Source: Varroa destructor (taxonomy: Eukaryota > Arthropoda > Arachnida > Mesostigmata > Varroidae). Taken from it: DNA of 64,000 nt. The stretch is from NCBI RefSeq assembly GCF_002443255.2, contig NW_019211456.1:12236229-12300228 (forward strand), in the 5' to 3' direction. The position numbers were made by a program, and so were the translations under genes. The notes beneath the pieces were generated by a model. It was not told the DNA's origin, did no database searches, and saw only the letters and a list, made by a program, of their open reading frames with translations. Below, piece after piece: positions 48,222 to 60,272 of this stretch. Numbering within the stretch: position 1 is the stretch's first letter; each line of letters opens with the position of its first letter.

Positions 48222-48950
48222 ATGAGGGAAACTTGACGCTCAGTAATGGAATTTTTGTTCCTTAAGGCCGCTGCAGAAATTCATCGCAGACTGGTAAAAC
48301 GCTAGACAAGGATGTCTTAAGGGAAGTACAAATGAACGGATATTTGAACGTTGGAGACTAGCAAGAAGATAACCAGATATCGGGACAGGCCGCTTTTTAC
48401 GCAAGCACTGTTTGGAGTCTAAGGACTCTATCGGCCAAAACTGGCCTTTCACATAACTTGTTACAGAACTATAACCGAAACACCGAAAATACGGGAACCG
48501 AGTTAAAACGGCCCCCCAAGGGTGAATTGATTCCACGTGCAATTAGAGGAATTTCAATCAGTAAAGGAGCCGCTTTGGGCATACGGTCACCATAGATGAG
48601 GCATGATTTAATTTCGCCCCCATCCGGAAAGAAACCGGGCGAGGGAGGAGCGTCGTCCCCAAGGGAAATCAAGGTTCGCGACAGTGCCGAGTAGGTTCAA
48701 TCGTAAAATGATAGTACTATTTACAGTTAAACAACGAATGCAGTCCGCTATTTTGAGTTCCTCAAGAGACTTCTGACCCGTCGTCACGACAACCGGAAGC
48801 ACTTAATTACAATGCCAGACTTCATCGCAGTACCTTTTTACTTCTTGGATTGACCAAACAAGTATCTAACATTGGCTTCAGTCGGCCTTTTCTCCCGTTA
48901 ATCTAAGTCTGTGTGATTACGGGGCTTTCCTTACTCTAGATATCTCAAAC
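48222..48950 (+). mobile_element. Mariner transposase relic, nearly full length
   Basis: From an ATG at 48222 the frame reads RSVMEFLFLKAAAEIHRRLV, the mariner N-terminal helix-turn-helix signature, after one stop. TSKKITRYRDRP resembles GRTSxxxxxRSGRP. TVTIDEA, a stop, and FNFAP is the first catalytic site (VTxDExWxxxYxP), with the Trp codon now TGA and the Asp codon at 48595-48597. SPRE and TTNAVRYFEFLKRL match SPxPKK and TINxxYYxxLLxRL. RHDNRKH is the second site (48788-48790). SAFSPVNLSLCDYGAF is the third (48915-48917). The three sites lie in three different frames, so indels as well as stops have inactivated it. No terminal repeats were identified. The 48240-48542 minus open stretch is its shadow. 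Confidence 0.8.
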
Positions 48951-49540
48951 ATATCTCACTATCGATTTACTCCAATAAGTTATAGATATAAAAATTACAT
49001 ATGAGAACGCGAAGGCTAGGTATATGGCTGTCTGGAAACTGCCAGAGAATCCGGACAAGTGAGTAAAAAAAAATTTAAAAAAAAAACACTTTTTGCACAT
49101 ATAAAAAATGATCATTTAGCCCGATTACCTCAAAAGCTATTCAATTTCGAAGACTATCGGAAGCGCTCGTAACTGTCTGTTTTATTTCTGTTCGTTTCTT
49201 TTTTTTTTTATTCTCCACCAAATTCAATTATAGCTTTCTGTTTTCACCGCTTTGCGTAGTACAAGCAAATCATTATAGATTACCAACGCCTGCTCCGCGC
49301 TTTCTAAATTCAACAGCGTTATCTAGATATGCGCGACGTTGCCTAGGTAAGCTTCCCAACATAGTGGCAAGTTTGCTTGGAGCGAAACTTTCCCGTCCGT
49401 CTCACACGGACACGGCAGGCCGTCGGACTAAGAGACGTTCAATGCAGGAACCACTTGAACATTTTAGCCCTAAATTATATCTACGTAGCCTTAGCCCATA
49501 CCGCACACGGTTTCGTCAATTAGAGTCATAGGTCAACATC

Positions 49541-49807
49541 TTATTGGCTATAGGAGTGACTTACTAAGAGGGTAGCTATGCAACCACCTCCGCATGGACG
49601 CCACGGGTTGAAACTATCAAATTCATTCACCAGGCGCTTGCAGATAATCGGCAAGGGGCTAGTCCTATTAGTATTTTCAGAAACGCGAGCTACAATATCG
49701 TTGAGCGTCGCGATGCCTATTCCAGCTACGTTTCCGTCATCATCTCTATCTGGACTCTTCTTGGCATGTTTAGGTTCATCTTCATTGATATTTATAACTC
49801 TCACCAA
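49541..49807 (-). other. Unassigned 88-codon open stretch, acidic/polar
   Basis: The minus-strand translation is polar and protein-like (NEDEPKHAKKSPDRDDDGN, later FNPWRPCGGGC). The + strand is also open over the same bases for 77 codons. It could be a host exon or a transposon ORF1 remnant. I see no diagnostic motif and no certain splice sites. Confidence 0.2.
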
Positions 49808-50973
49808 ATAGTAATTATACTACCTAGCATACGCTTTCAAAGCAAATTTCTCTTGCTGCACGTTACAAAGTCTTCATTAATTTTTCAGCTGATTTAATAA
49901 TGTGTTAAAAGCTGTTCTTCAGACCCAACCTATAAACAATGAAGGCTTTTTTTTACAATCTACTATTGTCCATCTTGCTTAACTCGTACCCAACGAAGAT
50001 AGATCGAGATATAATCTCCTAACTCTATTCCTAGGCTGCAAACTTTTTTAGGTTTAACAACATGCGGATAATTTTTTTTTAGAAAACTACAATGTTTTTT
50101 CATCGCAAAATTTTTTCAATAGAATTCAATTGGTCGTTCAATAGAATGAACGATTGATCTTATCGTGCAACCTCCAAGACATTATTATTACGGACTAAAA
50201 TAGGATAAGCCCAATTATGACTCAACCAGCTTTGTTTGGGCGCTTGCTTACAAATTTTTTGTTTGAAGAACATACAATTATAGATTACGATTGTCCATTT
50301 TTCAATTACCAGTTGCAGATAAATGACAGAATAATGTCTGGCTTTACTCAGATAACTCGCAGAGGCCTAAATATGTAGAAAGGATCATCCATTTACTATG
50401 ATCCTTAAACATTCTGTTGTCGCTAATCAAGGTTCGTTACCACTACAAAGTGTTGCCATCTATTTGACCCTGACCAAAACCTATTCTCACCATAGGATAT
50501 CTTTTTTTTAGTATTATGCTTCTTACGCCAGACGAATAGGGTCTGGCAGGAACCAAACCATAAGTGGCTCGGGCCTAAATCTAAAAAATCTATACAGCCG
50601 TCAGATTGGCTAAGGATATACTGACTATGACAGCACGATTTGTTTGAGGGTAGACAGTGTTAGGCGTACGTTCAAATGTTCTACTAGATTTTAGTCCAAC
50701 TACATCATGCCATCACGGCTATAGCAATCCTGACAAAAATAACGATAGGAACAAAATGTGAGTGATACGTTTTCATATTGGTCCCAAATAGAAGAAATGT
50801 TTATCTCAGTTGGAGGGTAATATGATGTAAACAATAAGGTGTGCTTTGATATTCTCGATTGAATGGTGTTCTAACCAACTTATAATATCGCAGATCGTCT
50901 GCGTGTCACGTCAGTTAACTAGCAGATTTATTGTCAAGAGGTATAAAAATGATAGGTCTTTTTTTAACCGAAA

Positions 50974-51014
50974 ATGAAGTTAGTTTTTTTGTCGCTAGTC
51001 CTTGTCATCTACCA
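50974..51014 (+). other. Signal-peptide-like start with adjacent donor
   Basis: The ATG opens MKLVFLSLVLVIY, a strongly hydrophobic secretory-type leader, then CAG TAA. The stop overlaps a possible splice donor, GTAAAT, at 51015, so the stop would be intronic if the donor is used. It resembles the short first exons of secreted arthropod proteins. No second exon was identified. Confidence 0.22.
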
Positions 51015-51396
51015 GTAAATAACGAAATCGTCAGCTAGCGGGCGAATGATTGTCCAAATAGCCAACTGAACCGCCAAGTCAAAAAGAAGATCAAGAAGCA
51101 GCGGGGAAGTAAACGGTTTCTATAGCCAGCGAAATATATTAAGTCACGCTATACACGCACTAGGCACAGAGGGCTGAGAAAAAAGAAAACGAGAGAGATT
51201 CAGTGGGAATGAGCCTGAAGTAAGCCATGCCTACGGATTGGCCTTGAGGTACTAGCTGTCGGCTTAATGATTGCCCGTGTTTTGGACTAGTAGACATATA
51301 GCAATCATTTGGTCAGAACATCGCTTGGTTCTAGCGCGCTTCACAAAACCTATTGAGGGCACCTGATTTTATTTAAACTTGTCTAGAAAGAATCAC

Positions 51397-51514
51397 ATGG
51401 GGAAACGTCAAAATTATTGTCATTATTGGGGCTCTTGCTTGTGATGGCCGTAGCCGGCGCTACCTCTGAAAGTCATAGTTTTTCCTATAATTTAAATAAG
51501 GATTTTCAATCAAT
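51397..51514 (+). pseudogene. Signal-peptide-like run, out of frame with its ATG
   Basis: From 51408 one frame reads LLSLLGLLLVMAVAGATSES, a classic leader with an Ala-x-Ala-type cleavage region. The only nearby ATG (51397) is in another frame and stops soon. This would be a frameshifted pseudogene start, or chance. Confidence 0.2.
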
Positions 51515-54500
51515 CGTTTGACGGTGGTATTATTCTTTTCGACAAATGCATATGAAAGTTACGTTTCCAAATAGCGCTCAATTCTTTGACGGGAGCACAA
51601 TCATTTTGCGCTCTGAAAGGGATACACAAGATATTCTTTAGCTACTCTGTCGCTACCCAATAGGATTTGATTTAAAGTTCATTCTTAACTTTTCGCTAAA
51701 GTGCGCATGGTTCTGTCCTATGTCGAAACTTACTGAAATGCTTCATTTAAAAAGGCTACAGCTTCAGCGAGTTTAGAAATGTATACATGCTATCCACATC
51801 CTAATTATAATAGTTTTCTGTGCTTCAATCCGCCGAGCATTTAACGTAAAAAATGCTACCGCTCACCGTTAACTAATTATTCCAAAGTAAACGTAATTAA
51901 AATACTGGTAGAAAATTCAGTTTCTAGCATACGACTGCGATCAATTGCCAGCTGTAAGCTTAAAGAGCAATTACCTTTACGATTAAGGGGATTATGACAA
52001 CTTCTTTATTCACGCATATTTTTATATCTCTTCTCTTGGGTCGCCTGTTAAGTTTTTCTATGTGTACATTTCAATTTTTCCACGGACAAACTTTAACAAA
52101 ATCAAAAGAGCCAGTATTATCTTCAGTTTTCAAGCTTCTGAAGGAGAGTATAAGTACAATATCAGCTTAAATTAACACAGTTTCAAAATAATCTTCATCC
52201 GAATATGCTTCGTATTTCACCATACCGTGTCATCCATACATGCTACTTTAAAACATCGTCTGATTCAATCAGCAGTCAGTTGTTTTACGTACTTCTAGCT
52301 GCGAATGTCCTGGTGAATCGTTATTTCCATCGACTGGACCTGCAGGGGAGTCGTTGTTAGTATACGGAAGAGACGATTAAAAAATTGTTGAATAAAGCTA
52401 GAATCCTCAAGCCAGTGCTTCTGAACCAGGCAACACTAAATTGATTTACAAAAAATAGCAGTAAATCATGAAATAAAAAGCATGGAGTAAGGGACAACCG
52501 CGCCTTGCTTCCAACTGGTGCCAGAACGGACAGTTCCTCTAAAAAACCGAACACGGCAATCGGTGGCTTGCGCCTCATCACCAAATTAGCCTCACACAAT
52601 TAATCTTACGCTCACCTTCAAGATGTAGCAGACTTAACTGAGAGTTACTGTTTGATTAAGGATTTTCGTAATACCGCACAGTTGCTATTGATATAACTCG
52701 GACTCAAAGATCTCACCTGTTTATGTTGTTTCAAAAGACAACTCCCATTGTAGCTCTCCACTATTGTGCCTGTGCAGCTTTTAGCCTTCAGATGGAAACG
52801 TTAGGCGCGCGAAATGGTTTTTTTCTTCGTAATGGTACTCCGTCTACTAGGCGGAGGAACATCGTAGAAGTTTAAGTTCGTATTTGGGCGTAAATACACT
52901 TTGTTTCGTAGTAAGAACCAGCCATGTGAACAAAGGCTACCGGACGTAAAGCCCGAAACATATACTTGGAGAAATTAAGCCTGCCGTTCACAGTGTAGAA
53001 AACTATATGATTTCAACAACGTACTATACCGTATTGGACTACTATACAATCGCGAATTCACTCGAATAGTAGAAACAAAACAAAACAAACCAAACCAATG
53101 ACATCTCTTTTCCTAAAGCTGCATACTCGAGTTATGTACAGTAGAAGACCCAAGTGACCAGTACGGTTCAACCATTTAATAACAGTAATAATACCAGGGA
53201 TGTGTGTATTAACACACGCATATTATTTAAAAACTAAACATAACACTTTTTATGCTGAACTTTCTCCACGAATCAAACTTCCTTCGCTACAAATCACCAA
53301 ACGTGATCTACCAAATCTATCTTTCCGCTGTCCACAGATTATCCACAGTATACCGGTATACGATGTTGATAAATAAACAAATAAACGTTGATTGACATTA
53401 TAAATTAGTTAGATTGCATAGATAGAGAACAAAGCGTACATTCAAAACAAATTGCTCTCCAAACGATACTTTCAGAATGTGTTTTCTATCATAAAATTTT
53501 CGAGGGGTGTGTAGATGTTTGCTTTTTGACGGAGCGCCAGTGGTCAATACAAATGTTATTATTAGTAACATTACGCAGTAGCGCAGAGAATGGCGGAATG
53601 TAGTTCGAGTGTTAGATTCGTTACGATGCTATTGCAGTACTTTATTACGTAACGGTTATTACTACTCAACAGGGGGTTGGGTGTTATCATAAACAGAAGT
53701 CGATGAATATCGCCCATATAATATCAAAGGAGATTGTCACCATTGCGATACTATTTGTCTACCAGCAGCACATGCTTTTGAATTTTTGTTAGAAGAAAAT
53801 ATCGGGCAAAAACGTTTGCAATCATGAAAGCACACTTTCGCTTGAAGACAAATTTAAACATTGACAGTTCAGCCATTCACCACCGAGTTAGAAACCATTC
53901 CATCGAATTTTGACTCTCTGATTAAGTATAGAATTAGCTGTCTCTCTAGATAAGATTTTATGTTATATGGAACTAGTCCGCGCGGCACCTTGACGTTTCG
54001 ATACGTCACAGTTGCGTCTCTCGGAAGACATGTTTCAGTCGGCACTGCCAGCGACAGAATGGTGTTGTTACCTTTCTAGTTCAGGCAATGAATATTCGAA
54101 CAATAGTCAGCTAGATTGGATATCTGAATAGCTGAGCTTTGAACTCTTTCAATTACGACCTTCTCTGACTTTCCTAGAACGCATTGAGGCCTCCCATAGA
54201 GTAAATGGACTCCGTTGTGTACCAGTTTACAAATATGTGAGGATCCGCTAATGGTCCTGCTTAAATGTTGCGGCGAAGTTCAGACTACAGATATCTCAGT
54301 TTGAATTAAGTTGCGCTAACATTTAGCTTTCAGATTATCATTAGGTGTTACAGATCGTTATATAAGCTACGGCTCATAGACATGCTTGCCGCATTATATT
54401 CTGGCGCGCTTTTTAAACGTAACAAAAGTGTCGCCTTTCTTTAAATATCAACCTGGTTTAAGGTAACGACTGCCATTTCTATCTGAGTTCAGCGCTCAGG

Positions 54501-57500
54501 TTAGGAAGTGTCACAAAGGACCCCTAAGTGTCCGACGATAGGATTACGCGTGGCCTATTAATAAAAGAGAATTCAATAGGCCACTAATCCGAGTTTTTAA
54601 TAAGGACCATTGAATATCATTAATGCCAATGTATGTGTTTCACGCCTATAGTTTCACTGTCATTCCTAGATAAATAAATGCGAGCGAGAAATATAACAAC
54701 TGCTTTATCCCGTTCCGTGTAGATGTTGACCAATAGACTACGAACTGTTTCGGATCTTACCATAGGCATAATGTTAAACTTTCAAATAATACAGTTAAAT
54801 AGGTAGAATTGATGTAGAGATTTGATTTTTACTTCTTTAACCATATTCATTGGCATTCTATTTTTGTGACTAGGCCGAATTATAATCACGGGGCGCTGAC
54901 GTCTCCAATTTAGAAAGGGCCGCTTTTTTATCTCAAGGTCATGATTTAGGTTGGAATATTACTTCAACATGAATATCAGAGTGAGGTTATTTTGTTATGT
55001 GTAGCTGCTCAGCCGAAACAGAAACTTCTAAGCGGTTCGAATCATTCTGTGCAAGCTTGCTCTGCACAGTATCGTTGCACGAAGTATCGTGCAAAAAAAT
55101 TGAGTCTTCTAATGTCATCTAGTCAGTCCTCCCGTCAGCTTTTTCGGTATTAAAGCAAAGTATAAGCATTACCTGCCGGAAATATAGCCACTATCTGCGC
55201 AAATGCTGATTTTACTGAAACTCTGTCACCGTTAGGCGACCACTACCTGACGGTCGTACTGTGATGGCATAAAGCAACTGTTTTGTCAAGCGTTTTATAC
55301 GGACATCTGTGGCACAATCGATTTGTTTATAAACAACAGGCTGAATCCGCCTATAGGCATCGCATAGGTTTAACAAAAAAGGTCGTATTCGATGGACAGT
55401 CGCAAGCCGGTCTTCACAAGATGACACGTTTCGCGTAAATGCAAGTATAGAAATGGTACTTTATTATTCGAAATACGAAGAGTCTACTGGTCTATGACTT
55501 ACGATCCTCTGAAAATGATATTCGAAAGCGTAAAAAACAACGATTTATTGAAGTCATACTGCGTCTTTATAGAAATCTACATACTGATATCCAAATGCAG
55601 TGACACATCTAAAAATGACGACAAAAATCATGGTATTGTCAATGATACACATTTAGCGGCTAAGGATGAGGGTACTGAATAAACTTTTTTTTTTTAATTT
55701 CAACAGCCGATACTATAAGGTAACCTATGCGCATCGGCATTTAGGGTAGGCCAAGGACATCTGTTTTGGATAACATCGACAAACAGACAGTCAGGTGAGA
55801 AAGTGAAGACTCCATTCTGACGTCATTTCTTCTATAATGCTTTCATGGGTGAAGCAGTATAATGGTTAGATGAGAAATAGTCTAGCATTATTAAAAATGG
55901 ATCGCTATTCATCATAACACAGTTATTGTTAAACATAATTAAAAATTTCAAAACAAACAAAAAATAAACAAAAAGTTCGAAATGCATTAATTTTAAAGGG
56001 AATGACTGATAAATTCGTAAAGACTGGGTTGATTATTGATCTCAAATCATCGCTACTATATTGAAAAATGCAACATTTTAGAAGGCACTATAGTAATTGT
56101 TTTTTTATAAAGTTCAGCTGGCTTAAAAACTCAAGTTTACAGAACAAACGCAGGGGAGAGAATTCATCGGTTAACTAACTGAACAACAACAACCAACAAC
56201 ATAAAGAACAGTAATTTAATAACGGGGTCCACAATCATATTGGGGGGCTTCGTCGACAAAACGTTATCGCACTTGGAATACATGGGAAGATAACAAGGTC
56301 CAAACGCATCACTGTCCGGCCATGGATTTTGGGTTGGAAGCATGTTTCCACTATCTTCACGCTGCTGGACATGCACAAATAGTCAGTGGCAAACGGTAAC
56401 TAAACCGTTTTTTTACATTTTAATGTGATAGTATGCATCTCGAGGACATGTGATTATAATAGGACAGCTCTACTTGCCATAGACAAGATGAAACAACGGC
56501 ATTATTACACGAAACGTACGTTCTTCATAGAATCTCATTATTCGGACGCCCAAATGGTGTGCAACGCTGTTATAATATGTTATTTCATGCATAAGTTCGA
56601 CCTACTTGCTTATTATAAAATCAAAATTTCGATATTGAAACACAAAGCTATATTATATTTATATATATATTGTACTTGTTGAGAAATATATACAGTAACG
56701 GCTGCATGTTAAATAGCACCTCGAATTGTTCTATTGGTAAAGCGGCCGTTATAAGGCAGCAATATCTACCACTGTAGGCCAGCGCGTGCGCGTCCACTAC
56801 GCGTTCTTATGAATTTCAGCGTACGGTTTTCTCTTTTCAGCTTTTGTGGGCTTGTTAGTTTAGGCTTCGGTAATACCACAGTCTTGACTAATGGGTTTGA
56901 CCGGTTAGCACCAGTAGTAACGCACGGCATTGTACACTTCTCGTATCTGTACGATTAGGCGAATCTCTATTTTTTTTTTTGCTGCCATAGACCGTGGATC
57001 GTTGCCGTCCGTGCCTGCCCTTCTTTGATTCGTCGTGTTAAGAGCCAGACGCCATTACATTTGGCCACTACTTTCTTTACCGATGGGTACACTGCGGTCC
57101 AATAAGGAAACGCCTGAACGTCCACTAGCATATTTTTCGAAGGCCGATATGCCCTGTCGACTCTCCGCGTGTGAGAACGATAATGGCCCCTAAAAAAATC
57201 AGAATACGGGGAAGTGCTTTGTTCCATCTCGTAGAAACGTCTTTGATTTTCGTCGTTTCATCACTAGACCTCACGAGCTAGCTTTGCGAGAGCGGCAAAG
57301 AAATCGAACAATGCACCAACGCCTAACACAGTAATGCGGCAGTACCCTCTAGGCTCATCGATTTCTGTACCTTTACCAGATATCTTCTATGTCCTACTAC
57401 TTTTGAAATTTCTGCATAAACATCTTTTTATTTGCTATAGAAAACTTATACAAAATGTTGTCGGCTCGGTGGTTTTTCACTTCCAATCACAAAATCCCCC

Positions 57501-57774
57501 ACGTATTTTCCTTAAAAATAATAGTATCTTATTATACAGGAAAGTATTACCTTCTTTAAGATATTATTATCTCACCGTAATTATCTCAAAGAGTATCAGA
57601 ACAATACAACTTCCAAAGACTATAAAGGGAACATTAAGCTATGTGCGTAATAACAGAATGCTTGAAAATTTGAAAGTGCATTGACTGGCATACTAAGATC
57701 TTTGGCGGATACTGCTGTTACCTGAACCTAACCTAATTTACTCCTTTTCATCGCCAATTATGAAAATAGTGATT

Positions 57775-57966
57775 TTAACCGAAAAACATTGGTACTTCAT
57801 GTTCAATACGGGTGTTATGTTCTACTAATATAACTCCTATTATTATGCTAGGCTTACTGAAACATAGACGTAAAAACAACCCCGCCGATTGCCAGGTTCT
57901 AAAATTTATAAGCGAAAGGTTTCTAATTTCATCAATCCCCAAGTCTCTACGTATTTTTTCAGCCAT
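57775..57966 (-). mobile_element. Mariner transposase relic up to the second Asp
   Basis: The 63-codon open stretch reads LGIDEIRNLSLINF (compare xGVIxxDFLxxGxTIN), then SAGLFLRLCFSKPS (compare YYxxLLxRLxxxIxxKRP), then GVILVEHNTRIEH (compare GVxLLHDNARPxH). The catalytic Asp of HDN has become His. The third-Asp block is not recognisable downstream. Confidence 0.52.
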
Positions 57967-58205
57967 TTATTAAGACCGTAGAGTTTTCCAGCTTTCAAAA
58001 CCTATTTATACGTGCTGCTACGTGGGACCAGCACGTATGCATAAACAGCAGGAAATATTTTTGCCGAACAACTCAATAAACAATACTCCGAATCACTCCT
58101 CTGGGCGAAAGCAACAATCGGCATTTTGGGGCTCAAAATGAACAAGCTCGTTCAAAGGCAAACTTGCCTTTCGTGAAAACTCGACGTGCAGCAATAACCC
58201 GAACT

Positions 58206-58545
58206 TTAACAACGTACATGCAGAAACAAAGAAATGTGATGCGGAACAAAAAAGACGGCGGAGCTTCTTCTTCGATGTCTTACTGCACGATTCGGGAAAG
58301 ATTTTAGGTGTAACACGGCAGGAGTCAATGACTCTGGTCTAGTAAAGAGCCATTGACACCGACTGAACCCCCATCCGATTCTCTTCAAAAATATAGCAAG
58401 TGGTAAATAAAGCATAGATGATACAGACGTAAATCAAGCAATATGCATTCAAAACTTCAATTATCTGATAAGATTAATACAACTTGCATAACGCAGTTCA
58501 GCATCAAAAAAAACAAACTAGACATTAACAAAAAGCTTATTACTT
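58206..58545 (-). mobile_element. Mariner transposase relic through the third-Asp region
   Basis: Upstream FVFFDAEL (about 58500-58520) resembles TVFWDxxG. In the 69-codon open stretch FLKRIGWGFSRCQWLFTRPE resembles KRRGxLSxGVxLLHDNARPH with the HDN lost. VLHLKSFPNRAVRHRRRSS then keeps the register of TxxxLKxFxWEVLxHPPYS up to the third-Asp site, which is gone. Arg-Pro, Leu-Lys, Phe and His fall at the expected positions. Confidence 0.48.
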
Positions 58546-58861
58546 TCTATTATTAGAGTTTATTTTTATCTCGCCTCCCTCAACTCGTTCTACCCGGTTC
58601 GAGCGGATGCCGTTTAGAAACCCGAAATCGAAAGTCCAGCAATCGAAAGGTGAGCGCACCCTTCCTTAGCTCGAATAATGTCGATAGGAAACCCATAAGA
58701 ACATCCTCTACACTCCGCTCGTGGTTTCATCCATAGTTAAATTATTATCCAAACTAATATATTAATAGCGTAAGGATGAGAAGAATCGAAAAAAATATAC
58801 CCATCTACATTCGTTAATACGCCTTCTGATCTGTCGCTTTGTGGGTACCAAATAGCAGACA

Positions 58862-59062
58862 TTACAAGATGCAATCATGATCTCCATTCGGCTGCCGCTG
58901 ATCAAAGTTTAAGGCGCCGACTCCGTCATATCCGGTTGTACAATGACAGTTTTTGCATGAGTACCAATTTTTAAAGGCAGCAGCTAGTCCCAAGGAGTCC
59001 CTTAAGCGCTTGGGCAAACTTAAGCTGAAATAATACTGCAGCCCTCGAGTGGGCCAGGACAT
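58862..59062 (-). mobile_element. Mariner transposase relic
   Basis: The 66-codon open stretch reads LQYYFSLSLPKRLRDSLG, resembling INxxYYxxLLxxLRxxI. SCKNCHCTT follows where LHDNARPHTA is expected. QPNGDHDCIL comes at the end, resembling SPDLAPSDYHLF, with Pro, Asp and Leu kept. The distance between the last two is about nine residues short of DD34D. Together with the relics at 57.8 and 58.2 kb it lies in a minus-strand cluster. Confidence 0.4.
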
Positions 59063-59410
59063 TTAAGCTAGCTAAATAAGTCAGATTTCAAGATATCCTG
59101 TATCATATTGGCTAATGACTAACCAGTATCGCGAATTTCTGTCGGAGATTGCTTGTCTTCGGGCATCTGCGTATAAAACATTGTGCCGCAAACGCCTGTG
59201 GGCTTATTCGTATGAAGAATATCTACCTGCATAATTTCGGCACCGCTAAACAATTTTACACCTTGACAAATTCTGCCACCTTTACAAATTGGTCGAGAGG
59301 TAAAGCCTTAGATTAATTTAATGCATTATAAAATATTCAAAATAATATCACGTAAGGCACGGAAGCCTTTTTAGGTTCGCTGTTATTAGACTCAGTTACG
59401 AAATGATACA

Positions 59411-59646
59411 TCAGTGTATTCGACTTATTGGGATTGAATCAAATTCCACAACAATATTCCGGCTGTACACCGTAACGATAATCGGAGTGCTTTTCGCCAT
59501 GGCACCTGCTGCGTTACAAAAATTGTGCGGAAATTTACAGATAAGCGTAGAGTATTTTGGAACATTTGTTCCGTCAAGTTGCCATGGAAACCATGAATTT
59601 GTAAACATACAGCACGAAGTCCAAATTCGGAATATACAATAATCAC
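59411..59646 (-). mobile_element. Possible LINE reverse transcriptase relic
   Basis: The minus frame 59425-59646 reads TLRLSVNFRTIFVTQQVPWR then KALRLSL, resembling VRLxxxxSxxxxVTSGVPQGSxLGPxL. The overlapping frame reads IVVEFDSIPIS, where LFADDxKI would fall. Only the first block is persuasive. Confidence 0.35.
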
Positions 59647-59963
59647 CAGTTGCGTCGAAATGAACTTATTTTCAACGTAGTTCGGATTTTTTTCTGGGTT
59701 GTTACAACTTTAGATCCTGGAGTTTCTATAGGTATTACTCTGGCGGTGGCCTGTTGTGCACACTCTGTCTCGGAGCCACACAACCTCCATGTGTATCTTC
59801 TAAGCCTCTTCTGATTTCTTCCTTACTACAAAAATACTCTATCGTGACAAAGTATTTCATTGTCTGCTTCCATTTTGTGTTCATAGTTCCGTAATTTTGC
59901 TAAGTTATTACCATGTTTTCTTGACACTTGGCTAACTGCTTTTATACGAGTTAAACATAATTG
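59647..59963. other. Stretch with no recognisable gene
   Basis: I see nothing supportable in this short interval between two LINE fragments of the same orientation. Confidence 0.5.
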
Positions 59964-60272
59964 TCACATTGTTGTTACGATGCACGCAGTGCGTACCGTA
60001 TTCCTATAGCTCTGGATGGTTAAGAATAAGGACAAGGCATAAAAAAATTCCAGGAATTGATCTGCCGAAATAGGACTGAGTAAAAGCCACACATTCAATA
60101 TCGTCTGATGTTTTAACTTATGCGACATTCCCTTCACGTAAAATGCCGCTATCAAAGGTTCTGATTGCGGAGTTCCCGGAGCTTTGTCAGTATTCCATTT
60201 TTCTTTAACAACGGTATTCCGAGTACTCGGCATCATGTTTAATGGAAATGCATTGATTACATTAAAATGCAT
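59964..60272 (-). mobile_element. LINE reverse transcriptase relic with GVPQGS and FADD remnants
   Basis: In one 102-codon frame, KAPGTPQSEPLIAAFYVKGM matches TSGVPQGSxLGPLLFxxYVND, and LLLSPISADQFLEFF matches xxxLFADDxxLF. The first-to-second block distance is about 36 residues, against about 33 in intact elements. Both blocks lie in the same frame with no stop between. The second catalytic Asp is now Gln, so the enzyme is dead. Confidence 0.6.

Larger units (their letters stand above)
48951..57774. other. Long stretch with no supported gene
   Basis: Nearly 9 kb without a gene I can support. Minor items: A-rich patch near 49066-49087; AAAAC/AAACC simple repeat at about 53073-53097; T9-T10 runs; unassigned open stretches at 49541-49807 (-), 52357-52599 (-), 55212-55427 (-), 56967-57227 (-) and 57334-57684 (+, 116 codons). 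None shows a family motif. Two signal-peptide-like starts are listed separately. Confidence 0.45.

Noticed and set aside
48240..48542. 100-codon minus-strand open stretch.
   Set aside because: Antisense of the N-terminal part of the mariner transposase at 48222-48950.
54990..55060. tRNA-like B box (ggttcgaatca) with a TAGC-like A box upstream.
   Set aside because: The A-to-B box distance is too short and no acceptor or T stem pairs. Similar GGTTCGA words at 34638 and 58596 also lack stems.
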